64,000 nucleotides of DNA from Ciceribacter lividus. GTDB lineage: Bacteria > Pseudomonadota > Alphaproteobacteria > Rhizobiales > Rhizobiaceae. Shown here in pieces: positions 16,987-26,120 of this stretch. The first letter of the stretch is position 1, and each line of letters opens with the position of its first letter. The notes beneath the pieces were generated by a model. That model saw only the letters and a program-made list of their open reading frames with translations. It had not been told where the DNA came from and did not search any database. The stretch is from the NCBI RefSeq assembly GCF_003337715.1, contig NZ_QPIX01000014.1, positions 1 through 64,000 on the forward strand, given 5' to 3'. Both the position numbers and the translations under genes were made by a program.

Positions 16987-18393
16987 TTAATCGCGCCGGA
17001 GAATGCAGGCGTAGAAGCCGTCAAGACCACCTTCTGCTCCCTCCAGCCTCAGCATTGCGGGCGTGGTTCGCAACTCGCCGCGCGGAGTGACCGCTTCTTC
17101 GAGGCCCGGCCAATCGGCAGCGCTAATGCGTTCTCGTTGATAGCCGGGCGTATCGGCGAGGACGCGCGCGACGACCTCCTCCCCCTCGGAAGGATCAAGC
17201 GAACAGTTCGAGAAAACGACGAGGCCGCCCGGTCGCACCAGCGTCAGGGCATGTCGAAGAAGCCTCTCCTGCAGACCGGCGAGTTTGGCCACATCCTCCG
17301 GCCCCTTAGTCCAAAGCACGTCGGGGTGCCGTCGTGCCGTCCCCGTCGACGAGCAGGGTGCGTCGAGCAAGATGCCGTCGAAGAGCTCGGCCGGCCGGAA
17401 ATCGAGCAGATTGGCATTCACGCATTCGCACTCGAGATGCAGCCGGGCGAGATTCTCCCTCAGCCGCCGAATACGATTCTCGGACTGTTCAACGGCAGTA
17501 ACGACAGCTCCGCCCTGGATAAGTTGTGCGGTCTTGCCGCCGGGTGCCGCGCAGAGATCGGCCACCCGTTGGCCGGCGACGTCACCGAGAAGTCGGGCAG
17601 GCAAAGCGGCAGCCGCATCCTGGACCCACCATTCGCCATCCGAAAAACCTTCAAGAGTGGGAATTCCACCACGAAATCCGGCAAGCCGAATGCTGCCCGT
17701 CGGCAGAACACATCCATTGAGACGCTCTGCCCAACCTTGAGGATTGCTCTTCACCGTGAGATCGATGGGGGCAGGGCGGCTTTGGGCGTCGGCTATTCGT
17801 GCCGCTGCATCAGCTCCATAGACGGCCACAAGACGATCGAAGAACCATTTCGGCGTCGAGGGAAGCGAAGCGACACTCGCGAGTCGCGCCGCCTTCTCCC
17901 GTCCCAGCCGCCGCAGGACGGCATTGACGAGCTTTGCGAACCGCTTGTTGCGGGGATCGCGTATCGCTTGTTCGACCGCGAGATCAACCGCTGAGTGATC
18001 CGGCACGTCGAGATAAAGCATCTGCGTCATCGCGACCACGAGGAGGTGGTGCAAAGAACGGGCACCATCCGGCAACGGCGATTCGAGAAGCGAAGAGAGA
18101 ATAGCCTCGATTCGCGGCAAGTGCCTAAGGGCAGTCTGTAGAATGGCGCGCACCAAGCCGCGATCCGCCTCGCCGAGCGCTCTGTATGCAGGATTTCCAT
18201 GCTCCGCATCCAGCATGCCGTCCAGAGGCGTCCGACGATCAACAACAGCCGCAAGGATTCTACTCGCCGCGATTCTGGCATCCAGCCCGGCTTTCGCATC
18301 TGAGGCGGCCCGGCGGTGGTCTGGGGCGCTGTTCCTGTTCCTCGTCTTGTCGGCTGCGGCCTTCTTACTCTTCTCTTTGTCGTTCAAGACCAC
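16987..18393 (-). CDS. rsmB: 16S rRNA m5C methyltransferase (RsmB/Fmu family)
   Basis: Predicted to methylate 16S rRNA cytosine 967 (E. coli numbering) with S-adenosylmethionine. The 468-residue protein has a basic, low-complexity N-terminus (about 35 residues), a NusB-like RNA-binding domain (about 36-175, with [20 protein letters not shown]), and a Rossmann methyltransferase domain. Methyltransferase motifs are [15 protein letters not shown], the DAPCSSTG cysteine and the catalytic FSNCSLDP cysteine (Cys397). Its start overlaps the end of htpX by 10 bases, so the two genes are translationally coupled. Confidence 0.92.
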   Translation of the reverse strand: MVLNDKEKSKKAAADKTRNRNSAPDHRRAASDAKAGLDARIAASRILAAVVDRRTPLDGMLDAEHGNPAYRALGEADRGLVRAILQTALRHLPRIEAILSSLLESPLPDGARSLHHLLVVAMTQMLYLDVPDHSAVDLAVEQAIRDPRNKRFAKLVNAVLRRLGREKAARLASVASLPSTPKWFFDRLVAVYGADAAARIADAQSRPAPIDLTVKSNPQGWAERLNGCVLPTGSIRLAGFRGGIPTLEGFSDGEWWVQDAAAALPARLLGDVAGQRVADLCAAPGGKTAQLIQGGAVVTAVEQSENRIRRLRENLARLHLECECVNANLLDFRPAELFDGILLDAPCSSTGTARRHPDVLWTKGPEDVAKLAGLQERLLRHALTLVRPGGLVVFSNCSLDPSEGEEVVARVLADTPGYQRERISAADWPGLEEAVTPRGELRTTPAMLRLEGAEGGLDGFYACILRRD

Positions 18394-19343
18394 GGTCCTT
18401 TGGGCGGTTGCGAGCCAATGCGGCCGCGCCCGGTATCCGGAACAGAGCGCGATCTACGGCTCGGCTTAACAGCGGAATTGGGCCGCGTCGATACCGACCC
18501 CGTACCTTCCGCCATCCGCATCAGCTCGGCGATCCTGTTTTCCGTGTTTGGATGGGTCGAAAAGAGATTGTCCATGCGTTCGCCGCTCAAGGGATTGATA
18601 ATGAACATGTGTGCCGTCGCAGGATTACGTTCGGCATCGTCGTTGACGATGTGGGCACTGTCGCTTGCGATCTTGCGCAGGGCGGACGCAAGCAAGCGGG
18701 GATCACCACAGATCTCGGCGCCACGACGGTCGGCCGCATACTCACGGGTACGACTGATCGCCATCTGGACCAGCATGGCGGCAAGCGGGGCGACGATCAT
18801 GGTGACGAGCAGTCCGACAGCGCCGAGCGGGCTATTCTCATCGCGGCGACCGCCGAAGAAGAAGGCGAAATTGCCAAGCATCGAGATTGCACCGGCGAGG
18901 GTCGCGGTAATCGTCATGGTCAGCGTGTCACGGTTTTCGACATGGGCAAGCTCATGTGCCATAACGCCGGCCACCTCTTCCGGCGTCAGACGATGCAGGA
19001 GGCCGGTCGAGGCGGCCACGGCTGCATTCTGCGGATTGCGACCGGTTGCGAACGCATTCGGCTGAGGACTGTCGAAGACATAGACGCGCGGCATCGGCAA
19101 GCCCGCCTGTTGCGCCAAATCCCGGATGATCCGGAAAAATTCAGGGGCGTTACTCTCGTCGACTTCCTGTGCCCGGTAAGCGGCGAGCACCATGCGGTCG
19201 GAATTCCAATAGGAGAAGAAGTTCATGGCCGCCGCGATCACGAGAGCGATAAACATCCCGCTCTGACCGCCTATCAAATAGCCGACGCCCATGAACAGCG
19301 CCGTCATAAACGCCAGCAGCATCGCGGTACGAACGAAATTCAT
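18384..19343 (-). CDS. htpX: Zinc metalloprotease HtpX
   Basis: Inner-membrane M48 protease that degrades misfolded membrane proteins alongside FtsH. The 319 residues show two N-terminal membrane segments (4-22 and 28-45), the zinc site HELAH (130-134), a later pair of hydrophobic segments (about 145-190), and the [14 protein letters not shown] third-ligand region. The ATG at 19343 has AAGGAG upstream, so the eleven upstream in-frame codons are excluded. The C-terminal tail past residue 285 is basic and Ser/Pro-rich. It heads the htpX-rsmB unit. Confidence 0.94.
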   Translation of the reverse strand: MNFVRTAMLLAFMTALFMGVGYLIGGQSGMFIALVIAAAMNFFSYWNSDRMVLAAYRAQEVDESNAPEFFRIIRDLAQQAGLPMPRVYVFDSPQPNAFATGRNPQNAAVAASTGLLHRLTPEEVAGVMAHELAHVENRDTLTMTITATLAGAISMLGNFAFFFGGRRDENSPLGAVGLLVTMIVAPLAAMLVQMAISRTREYAADRRGAEICGDPRLLASALRKIASDSAHIVNDDAERNPATAHMFIINPLSGERMDNLFSTHPNTENRIAELMRMAEGTGSVSTRPNSAVKPSRRSRSVPDTGRGRIGSQPPKGPWS

Positions 19344-19467
19344 ATCTTGCTCCTTATGCTTGTCACAGTTGGACATAGCCGACCGCGACAGCTACATTAT
19401 GATTTAAAAATTCAGCCGGCGATTTCAATATTTGCCGGGTACCAACGCATCATGGACGCGAACGAAC

Positions 19468-19698
19468 ATGACACCTTTCGAAGATCAGCCACATTCGTCC
19501 TCGGGCGGCGCCTCCGATACGGCACAACCGGTGAAGAAGAAGCTATCTGCTGCAGCCATACGCGCACTGAAGGAGGCCGAGGAAAGGCGTCGTAACGAAA
19601 CCATGATCGAGCCGCCGCGAGAGATCGGCGGGCGAGGGGGTGCCGATCCTGCGCGGTTCGGCGACTGGGAGATCAAGGGTCGGGCGATTGATTTCTAG
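19468..19698 (+). CDS. DUF1674 / SDHAF4-like small protein
   Basis: This 76-residue protein ends in a stretch running from EIGGRGGADPARFGDWE to IKGRAIDF, the diagnostic C-terminus of DUF1674. The family includes mitochondrial SDHAF4 (Sdh8), a chaperone that protects flavinylated succinate dehydrogenase subunit A during assembly. The N-terminal half is a charged linker with a short helix (SAAAIRALKEAEERRRN). By homology it may assist SdhA maturation; no sdh genes are nearby. The start ATG 19468 gives the family-like length. It diverges from htpX and precedes the nuclease gene by 52 bp. Confidence 0.85.
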   Translation: MTPFEDQPHSSSGGASDTAQPVKKKLSAAAIRALKEAEERRRNETMIEPPREIGGRGGADPARFGDWEIKGRAIDF

Positions 19699-19750
19699 TA
19701 AGGAATAAATACCCATTGTCGGCGCCCAAAGATCGGAATATAATCCTTCA

Positions 19751-20197
19751 ATGCGCTCGACTTCTCTTTACGCCCTCTTGCTCCTGTTGGCCGCCTTTAT
19801 CGGGCACCCCGCGGCCGCTTCCGGGGATCACTTGATCTCGGGGCCCGTGGAGGCGAAACTCATTCGCGTTGTGGACGGAGATACCCTCCTGGTCAGTGCC
19901 GCTCCGTGGCCAGGACATAGCATCGAGACCTATGTCCGACTGCGTGGAATCGACGCACCGGAGTTGCATGCGAAGTGTGAGGCGACCCGTCTTGCCGCGC
20001 AGCAAGCACGAGATGGCCTGTCGAGGCTCCTCACCACGAAGGTTTCGCTGCTCGCCATCTCGGGTGACAAATATTACGGCCGGGTGCTTGCCGACATTCG
20101 CTTGGAGGACGGGCGAAGCGTCGCGGACGTCTTGCTCGCCTCCGGACTCGTGAAGTCATATGACGGCGGCCGAAAGCCTCTTCACCCCTGCAATTGA
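19751..20197 (+). CDS. Secreted thermonuclease-like (SNase) protein
   Basis: This 148-residue protein has a signal peptide (MRSTSLYALLLLLAAFIGHPAAASG) followed by a staphylococcal-nuclease-like OB fold. The motifs are VVDGDTLLV, RLRGIDAPEL (active-site Arg/Asp/Glu region) and GDKYYGRVLADI. Such proteins are Ca2+-dependent nucleases when the catalytic set is complete. The core is shorter than in Staphylococcus, and some rhizobial members may be inactive. It is probably periplasmic or secreted. A strong bidirectional terminator follows. Confidence 0.85.
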   Translation: MRSTSLYALLLLLAAFIGHPAAASGDHLISGPVEAKLIRVVDGDTLLVSAAPWPGHSIETYVRLRGIDAPELHAKCEATRLAAQQARDGLSRLLTTKVSLLAISGDKYYGRVLADIRLEDGRSVADVLLASGLVKSYDGGRKPLHPCN

Positions 20198-20203
20198 AAA
20201 GCA

Positions 20204-20234
20204 AAAGGCCGCCCCACGACATGGGGCGGCCTTT
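20204..20234. terminator. Bidirectional intrinsic terminator
   Basis: A 13-bp perfect stem (AAAGGCCGCCCCA 20204-20216, TGGGGCGGCCTTT 20222-20234) has a 5-base loop and A/T runs on both sides. It sits between the convergent nuclease gene and acsA and can stop transcription from both. Confidence 0.92.
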
Positions 20235-20256
20235 CTGACCTCTCGCGTCAGATCAT

Positions 20257-22212
20257 TTACTGACCGTTGCGATTCTGCCGGTTGGCGATAAGGTCGTCGA
20301 CAACACTCGGATCCGCGAGGGTTGACGTGTCGCCAAGTGAGCCAAAGTCGTCCTCGGCAATCTTGCGCAGGATACGCCGCATGATCTTGCCGGAGCGAGT
20401 TTTTGGCAATCCCGGGGCGAACTGGATCTTGTCCGGCGTGGCGATCGGTCCGATTTCCGCACGCACGTGCTTCAGGAGATCCTGACGCAACGCATCGTCG
20501 CCGGCGTGATCGGCCATCAGCGTGACGTAGCAGTAGATGCCCTGGCCCTTGATCGGATGCGGATAGCCGACCACCGCAGCCTCCGAAACCAGATGGTGCG
20601 ACACAAGCGCGGATTCGACTTCTGCCGTGCCGAGTCGATGACCCGATACGTTGAGAACATCGTCCACGCGTCCCGTGATCCAGTAATAGCCGTCTTCGTC
20701 GCGGCGGCAGCCGTCGCCGGTGAAGTACTTGCCCTTGTAGGTCGAGAAGTAGGTCTGTGCGAAGCGGTGATGGTCGCCATAGATCGATCGTGCCTGGCCC
20801 GGCCAGCTGTCGACAATGCAGAGATTGCCGTCGGCGGCTCCTTCGAGCACATTGCCCTCGTTGTCGACGAGCTGCGGCTTGATCCCGAAGAACGGGCGCG
20901 TTGCGGAGCCGGGCTTGAGGTCCGTCGCACCCGGCAGCGGCGTGATCAGGATGCCGCCCGTTTCCGTCTGCCACCAGGTATCCACGATCGGGCAACGCTC
21001 GTCACCCACCATGTTGTAGTACCACTCCCAAGCCTCCGGATTGATCGGCTCGCCGACCGATCCCAGCAGACGAAGGCTCGAACGGCTCGAGCGCTTCACG
21101 AAATGATCGCCGGCCCCCATCAGCGAACGGATCGCCGTCGGAGCGGTGTAGAAGACGTTCACCTTGTGCTTGTCGATCACTTCCCAGAATCGGCCCTGGT
21201 CGGGAAAGTTCGGCACGCCTTCGAACATCAGCGTCGTCGCACAGTTCGCAAGCGGTCCGTAGACGATGTAGGAGTGGCCCGTCACCCAACCGACGTCCGC
21301 CGTACACCAGTAGATCTCGCCATCCTTGTAATCGAACACGTACTCGTGCGTCATCGAGGCGTAGACGAGGTAGCCGCCGGTCGTATGCACCACTCCCTTC
21401 GGCTTGCCGGTCGAACCGGAGGTATAGAGAATGAAAAGGGGGTCCTCGGCCCGCATTTTGACCGGCGGGCAGTCAGGCTTCACCTTGGCGATTTCCTGAT
21501 GATACCAGATGTCGCGGCCTGGAGCCCATTCGATCTTGCCGCCCGTACGACGAACGACCAGGACCTTGTTGACGATGACGAACTGCTTGGCGGCGATATC
21601 GATCGCGGTGTCCGTATTCTCCTTCAGCGGCACAGGCTTGCCACCGCGAAGACCCTCGTCGCACGTGATAACGAAGGTCGATTCGCAGTCCACAATGCGC
21701 CCGGCCAGCGCTTCCGGAGAAAATCCGCCGAACACCACGGAATGCACGGCACCGATGCGGGCGCATGCCAGCATGGCATAGGCCGCTTCCGGAATCATCG
21801 GCATATAGATGGTGACGCGGTCACCCTTCTTCACGCCGTGGGCCTTCAGCACGTTCGCGAGACGGCAGACATGCTCGTAGAGCTGATTGTAAGTGATCTT
21901 CTTGTCGATGTAAGGGTTGTCGCCTTCCCAGATGATCGCCGTGCGTTCGCCGTGGGTCTTCAGATGGCGGTCGATACAGTTGTAAGAAACGTTCGTCAGT
22001 CCGTCTTCATACCACTTGATCGAAACTTTGCCCTTGAACGTCGTGTTCTTGACCTTCGTGTAGGGCTTGAACCAATCGATGCGCTTGCCGTGCTTGTCCC
22101 AGAACTTCTCCGGATCCTCCGTGCTCTCCTCATACCACTTCAGGTATTTTTCGTTGTCGACCAAGGCTCGGCTCTTCGCCGCCTTTAGGACCGGATAGAT
22201 TTTGGCTGACAT
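20257..22212 (-). CDS. acsA: Acetyl-CoA synthetase (AMP-forming)
   Basis: Activates acetate to acetyl-CoA via acetyl-AMP. The 651 residues match Acs. Visible motifs are the ANL-superfamily P-loop [13 protein letters not shown], the acetate-pocket tryptophan region with [10 protein letters not shown], and the C-terminal [12 protein letters not shown] whose lysine is the usual site of regulatory acetylation (Pat/CobB system). The start ATG 22212 is preceded by AGGAGGAG, excluding a 24-codon extension. It is divergent from trcR across a 236-bp gap. A second acyl-CoA synthetase of the same family (prpE-like) lies about 1 kb upstream. Confidence 0.96.
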   Translation of the reverse strand: MSAKIYPVLKAAKSRALVDNEKYLKWYEESTEDPEKFWDKHGKRIDWFKPYTKVKNTTFKGKVSIKWYEDGLTNVSYNCIDRHLKTHGERTAIIWEGDNPYIDKKITYNQLYEHVCRLANVLKAHGVKKGDRVTIYMPMIPEAAYAMLACARIGAVHSVVFGGFSPEALAGRIVDCESTFVITCDEGLRGGKPVPLKENTDTAIDIAAKQFVIVNKVLVVRRTGGKIEWAPGRDIWYHQEIAKVKPDCPPVKMRAEDPLFILYTSGSTGKPKGVVHTTGGYLVYASMTHEYVFDYKDGEIYWCTADVGWVTGHSYIVYGPLANCATTLMFEGVPNFPDQGRFWEVIDKHKVNVFYTAPTAIRSLMGAGDHFVKRSSRSSLRLLGSVGEPINPEAWEWYYNMVGDERCPIVDTWWQTETGGILITPLPGATDLKPGSATRPFFGIKPQLVDNEGNVLEGAADGNLCIVDSWPGQARSIYGDHHRFAQTYFSTYKGKYFTGDGCRRDEDGYYWITGRVDDVLNVSGHRLGTAEVESALVSHHLVSEAAVVGYPHPIKGQGIYCYVTLMADHAGDDALRQDLLKHVRAEIGPIATPDKIQFAPGLPKTRSGKIMRRILRKIAEDDFGSLGDTSTLADPSVVDDLIANRQNRNGQ

Positions 22213-22448
22213 GAACTCCTCCTCATGTAGAAACGCCAACTGGTCTGGACGCCGAACTCCCGTTTTCGGCCATATGTGCCACATTCATAGCAGGTCATAC
22301 AGACCCAGCAATTAGACAAAGGTCATCCGTTTTAGGAAGAATTGCAATTACCGTTTAATGAGGGTATACAGCTCATTATTCTCCGGAAATTGTGGTTGAT
22401 ACCCACGGCCCGCGGCCCCCGGCGCGGACGCAAAGAAGGACTATTTCC
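22213..22448. promoter_or_regulatory. Divergent promoter gap, acsA / trcR
   Basis: This 236-bp AT-richer intergenic region separates divergent starts and must carry promoters for both genes. No operator was identified by eye. Confidence 0.45.
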
Positions 22449-23150
22449 ATGGCTCAGACATTGCTCATGCCAAAGGCAACGGCCGTATGGCTGGTCGATA
22501 ACACAGCATTGTCGTTCGATCAGATCGCACAATTCTGCAAGCTTCACCCGCTTGAGGTCAAAGCCATTGCAGACGGTGAAGCAGCGCAAGGCATCAAAGG
22601 CCTGGACCCGATCGCAACCGGGCAGCTTTCGCGTGAAGAGATCGCCCGCGCCGAAGCTGATCCGAACCATAAGTTGAAGCTGCAGGAGCCTAAGGTACGC
22701 GTTCCGGATTCCAAGCGTCGTGGTCCCCGCTATACGCCCGTCTCAAAACGCCAGGACCGGCCGAACGCCATCCTCTGGCTCGTGCGCAACCATCCTGAAT
22801 TGAAGGATGCGCAGATCTCGCGGCTTGTCGGCACCACCAAGAGTACGATTGAACAGATCCGCGATCGTACCCACTGGAACTCGGCAAATCTCACGCCGAT
22901 GGACCCGGTCACCCTCGGCCTCTGCAGCCAGATCGACCTCGACATGGAAGTCGAGAAAGCCTCGAAGGGCCGACCGCTGCCGACCGCTGCCGAACTCGGT
23001 GCAACTCTCCAGTCGGCGACCGAGACTGAAAACCTTGGCTATGACTTCTCTCAGGACGAAGAGAAGGAAATTGATGCCAATGCGGTTTTCGCCAAGTTGA
23101 AGTCGCTGAAGTCAGACCGCAAGGACGACGAAGAAGACGATCTCTACTGA
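22449..23150 (+). CDS. trcR: Cell-cycle transcriptional regulator TrcR (DUF1013)
   Basis: This 233-residue alphaproteobacterial DUF1013 protein matches the family named TrcR for its link to cell-cycle transcription. It begins MAQTLLMPKATAVWLVDNT followed by LSFDQIAQFC, an HTH-like module. A second helix-turn-helix is likely in NHPELKDAQISRLVGTTKST followed by IEQIRDR. The C-terminus is acidic (DDEEDDLY). The start is ATG 22449; the 19 upstream in-frame codons are not family-like. It is monocistronic, with its own terminator, and DNA binding is inferred from the HTH pattern. Confidence 0.88.
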   Translation: MAQTLLMPKATAVWLVDNTALSFDQIAQFCKLHPLEVKAIADGEAAQGIKGLDPIATGQLSREEIARAEADPNHKLKLQEPKVRVPDSKRRGPRYTPVSKRQDRPNAILWLVRNHPELKDAQISRLVGTTKSTIEQIRDRTHWNSANLTPMDPVTLGLCSQIDLDMEVEKASKGRPLPTAAELGATLQSATETENLGYDFSQDEEKEIDANAVFAKLKSLKSDRKDDEEDDLY

Positions 23151-23175
23151 GCCGCTTTCATCGACTGAAACTTCA

Positions 23176-23198
23176 AAGCCCCGCACGCCGCGGGGCTT
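23176..23198. terminator. Intrinsic terminator after trcR
   Basis: An 8-bp stem (AAGCCCCG 23176-23183, CGGGGCTT 23191-23198) is followed by CTTGGTT, between the convergent trcR and prpE-like genes. Confidence 0.75.
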
Positions 23199-23238
23199 CT
23201 TGGTTCTACAGCGCGCTCTCGCTGGACGACGCCAGCGG

Positions 23239-25146
23239 TCAACCGTGACCATGCTGTCTGAGAACGATACTGATCTCATCGAGAATTGCGGGATCGTCGA
23301 TCGTGGCGGGCATTTTCCAGGGCAAACCGTCGGCAATCTTCTGCATCGTCCCGCGCAGGATTTTGCCGGATCTGGTCTTTGGTAGCCGCTCGACCTTCAT
23401 CACGGTCTTGAACGCCGCCACCGGGCCGATCTCATCGCGGACAAGCTGAACGACTTCACGCTGTATGACCGAGAAGTCACGCGAGACATTGTTCTTCAGG
23501 ACGAGGAAGCCGCAAGGGATCTGTCCCTTGAGGTCATCGGCGATACCGATGACTGCACATTCGGCAACATCCGGATGCATAGCGCAGACCTCTTCCATAG
23601 CGCCCGTAGAAAGGCGATGACCGGCGCAATTGATGATGTCGTCGGTGCGCGCCATGACAAAAACGTAGCCGTCCTCGTCAATCATGCCGGCATCGGCGGT
23701 CTTGTAGTAGCCGGGAAACTCCTCGAGACAGGCGGAACGGAAACGCTCCTCGGCATTCCAGAAGCTGACGAGGCAGCCGGGAGGTAGAGGAAGCTTCACG
23801 ACGATATTGCCGAGCGTTCCCTTCGGAACAGGATGTCCGGCGTCATCGAGCACGTCGATCGCATATCCGGGCATCGCCACAGTGGGGGATCCGTATTTGA
23901 CCGGGAGAAGACCGAGGCCTGCCGGATTGGCCGCCATCGGCCAGCCGGTTTCCGTCTGCCACCAGTGATCGATCACCGGAACCTTGAGCATCCTTTCCGC
24001 CCATTTGATCGTTTCCGGGTCGGCGCGTTCGCCCGCGAGGAACAACGAACGGAGACCGGAAAGATCATACCGCCGGATATGCTCGCCATCGGAATCATCG
24101 CGACGGATGGCACGGAAGGCGGTGGGCGCAGTAAACAGCGCCTTTACGTCGTGCTCTGATACAACTCGCCAGAAAGTTCCCGCGTCGGGCGTACCGACCG
24201 GCTTGCCTTCGAAGATCACCGTAGTGTTTCCGGCAAGAAGAGGCCCATAGACGATGTAGGAGTGACCGACGACCCAGCCGATGTCCGACGCCGCCCAGAA
24301 GACCTCGCCCGGGACGACTCCGTAGATGTTCTCCATCGTCCACTGAAGCGCGACCATGTGCCCGCCGTTGTCGCGAACGACGCCCTTCGGTTGCCCCGTC
24401 GTACCCGACGTATAGAGAACGTAGAGCGGATCGGTCGCGAGCACCGGTTCACACCGGACATCGGTGCCGTTCGCGCGCTCAATTTCGACGGCCTTCGCGA
24501 AATCGACATCCCCATGCTCATACCGCAGTGGCGCATGGAGCTGGTCACGTTGCAGAACAAAGCAATATTCGGGCTTTACCTGCGCCATGTCGATCGCATG
24601 GTCGAGAAGCGGCTTGTAGGGAACGATGCGCCCGGGCTCGAGACCGCAGCTCGCGCTGATGATCACCTTCGCCTTCGAGTCGTCTATTCGGGTGGCAAGT
24701 TCGTGTGCGGCGAAGCCGCCAAACACCACCGAATGGATGGCTCCGAGCCGCGCGCAGGCGAGCATGGAGAACACCGCTTCCGGAATCATCGGCATATAGA
24801 TGATGACGCGATCACCCTTGGTCACGCCGTGGTTTCTGAGTACCGCGGCGATCGCCGTCACTTCCATCAGTACTTCATTGTAGGTGAAGCTCTTCTTTTC
24901 ACCTGTCATCGGGCTGTCGTAGATGACGGCAGCCTGTTCGCCACGGCCGTTGGCTACATGCCGATCGAGACAATTGTGACAGGTGTTCGTCTCCGCACCG
25001 ACGAACCAGCGACCATAGGCGCCCATGCTGCCGTCAAACACCTTGTCGGCAGGGCGGAACCAATCGATCTTGGCCGCTTGCTCTCCCCAAAAGGCTTCCG
25101 GATCACGCTCCCACGAGCGATAGGTATCCAGGTACTTGCTCTCCAT
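23239..25146 (-). CDS. prpE: Propionyl-CoA synthetase-like AMP-dependent ligase
   Basis: This 635-residue member of the acetyl/propionyl-CoA synthetase branch of ANL enzymes has the ATP loop VLYTSGTTGQPKG, the DHWWQTETGWPM pocket and the C-terminal [12 protein letters not shown] lysine. The N-terminal YLDTYRSWERDPEAFWGE and the shorter length than AcsA fit PrpE, which activates propionate (or another short acyl acid) to its CoA thioester. Exact chain-length preference cannot be read reliably from sequence. The start is ATG 25146 behind GGGAGGAC; a six-codon extension is possible. It is transcribed toward trcR from its own promoter. Confidence 0.85.
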   Translation of the reverse strand: MESKYLDTYRSWERDPEAFWGEQAAKIDWFRPADKVFDGSMGAYGRWFVGAETNTCHNCLDRHVANGRGEQAAVIYDSPMTGEKKSFTYNEVLMEVTAIAAVLRNHGVTKGDRVIIYMPMIPEAVFSMLACARLGAIHSVVFGGFAAHELATRIDDSKAKVIISASCGLEPGRIVPYKPLLDHAIDMAQVKPEYCFVLQRDQLHAPLRYEHGDVDFAKAVEIERANGTDVRCEPVLATDPLYVLYTSGTTGQPKGVVRDNGGHMVALQWTMENIYGVVPGEVFWAASDIGWVVGHSYIVYGPLLAGNTTVIFEGKPVGTPDAGTFWRVVSEHDVKALFTAPTAFRAIRRDDSDGEHIRRYDLSGLRSLFLAGERADPETIKWAERMLKVPVIDHWWQTETGWPMAANPAGLGLLPVKYGSPTVAMPGYAIDVLDDAGHPVPKGTLGNIVVKLPLPPGCLVSFWNAEERFRSACLEEFPGYYKTADAGMIDEDGYVFVMARTDDIINCAGHRLSTGAMEEVCAMHPDVAECAVIGIADDLKGQIPCGFLVLKNNVSRDFSVIQREVVQLVRDEIGPVAAFKTVMKVERLPKTRSGKILRGTMQKIADGLPWKMPATIDDPAILDEISIVLRQHGHG

Positions 25147-25263
25147 GACGTCCTCCCGAACCAACCTCTTGCAAGATTGGCGGGATATTAGGCAGGCGCC
25201 TGCGCAGTGGAAAGCCAGACGAAAGCCTATGGCGTGTGCGGACAGATGGCCGCTGGCAAGCGG

Positions 25264-25923
25264 TCAACGTGTGCCGAAAATCGCCGAGCCAACCCGGACG
25301 CTGGTTGCGCCGAACTCAATCGCCGTCTCGAAGTCCCCTGACATGCCCATGGAGAGCTTGCCCAGGCCGCATTCTGCCGCGAGCTTTGCCAACAACGCGA
25401 AGTGCGGTCCCGGATTCTCGTCCGCCGGCGGGATACACATGAGCCCCTCGACGGGCAACCCGAGTTCGTGGACACAGAATCGGACGAATTCGGCCGCCTC
25501 GTCGGGTGTGATACCGGCCTTCTGAGGTTCGAGTCCGGTGTTCACCTGGACATAGAATCGCGGCGTGCGTCCCTGCCGTCGTGTCTCCTCGCTCAAAACT
25601 CGGGCGATTTTCTCCCGGTCGACCGTCTCGATGACGTCGAAGAGCGCGACGGCATCCGCAGCCTTATTCGACTGCAGCGGACCGATCAGATGCAGCTCGA
25701 CGCCGGCAGTCTCGGCCTTCAGCTGCGGCCACTTTTGCTGCGCCTCCTGCACGCGATTCTCGCCGAATATCCTCTGACCGTGGATGATCGCCTCACGAAC
25801 GACATCGGCCGGAAACGTCTTGGACACGGCAACGAGCTGCACCGAATCCGGCTCACGACCTACCCTTTTCGCCGCCGACTCGACACGAGCGATCACGTTG
25901 TCCAACTGTTCCGCGATTGTCAT
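25264..25923 (-). CDS. YggS family PLP homeostasis protein
   Basis: This 219-residue single-domain alanine-racemase-fold protein binds pyridoxal phosphate through Lys35 in LVAVSKTFP. Other hallmarks are FGENRVQEAQQKW, HLIGPLQSNKA, the INTG-type VNTGLEPQKAG and the C-terminal SMGMSGDFETAIEFGATSVRVG. YggS/PLPBP proteins have no known enzymatic activity and are thought to control free PLP and amino-acid balance. The ATG at 25923 has AAGGA upstream. It is divergent from leuS. PdxY, another B6 gene, is elsewhere in the window and not linked. Confidence 0.93.
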   Translation of the reverse strand: MTIAEQLDNVIARVESAAKRVGREPDSVQLVAVSKTFPADVVREAIIHGQRIFGENRVQEAQQKWPQLKAETAGVELHLIGPLQSNKAADAVALFDVIETVDREKIARVLSEETRRQGRTPRFYVQVNTGLEPQKAGITPDEAAEFVRFCVHELGLPVEGLMCIPPADENPGPHFALLAKLAAECGLGKLSMGMSGDFETAIEFGATSVRVGSAIFGTR

Positions 25924-26120
25924 TTCTATCCTTCCATTGATCGACTCACCACGCCCATCATCACCTCTGCGGGTGCAACGAAGCAAGCCGCTTCGACGGA
26001 TGCCCACGCCCCGGCTTCCATTAGGCTTTCCGACTGCGAAGTGCCCGGAAAACTTGACGCTTGGTCGGTTTCGTGGTGAAGGTCACGCCGACCCTCCTTG
26101 ATTTTCCGGAAATGCGACAA
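25924..26120. promoter_or_regulatory. Divergent promoter gap, yggS / leuS
   Basis: This 197-bp gap lies between divergent starts. No T-box or tRNA-like leader element was recognised upstream of leuS. Confidence 0.4.
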
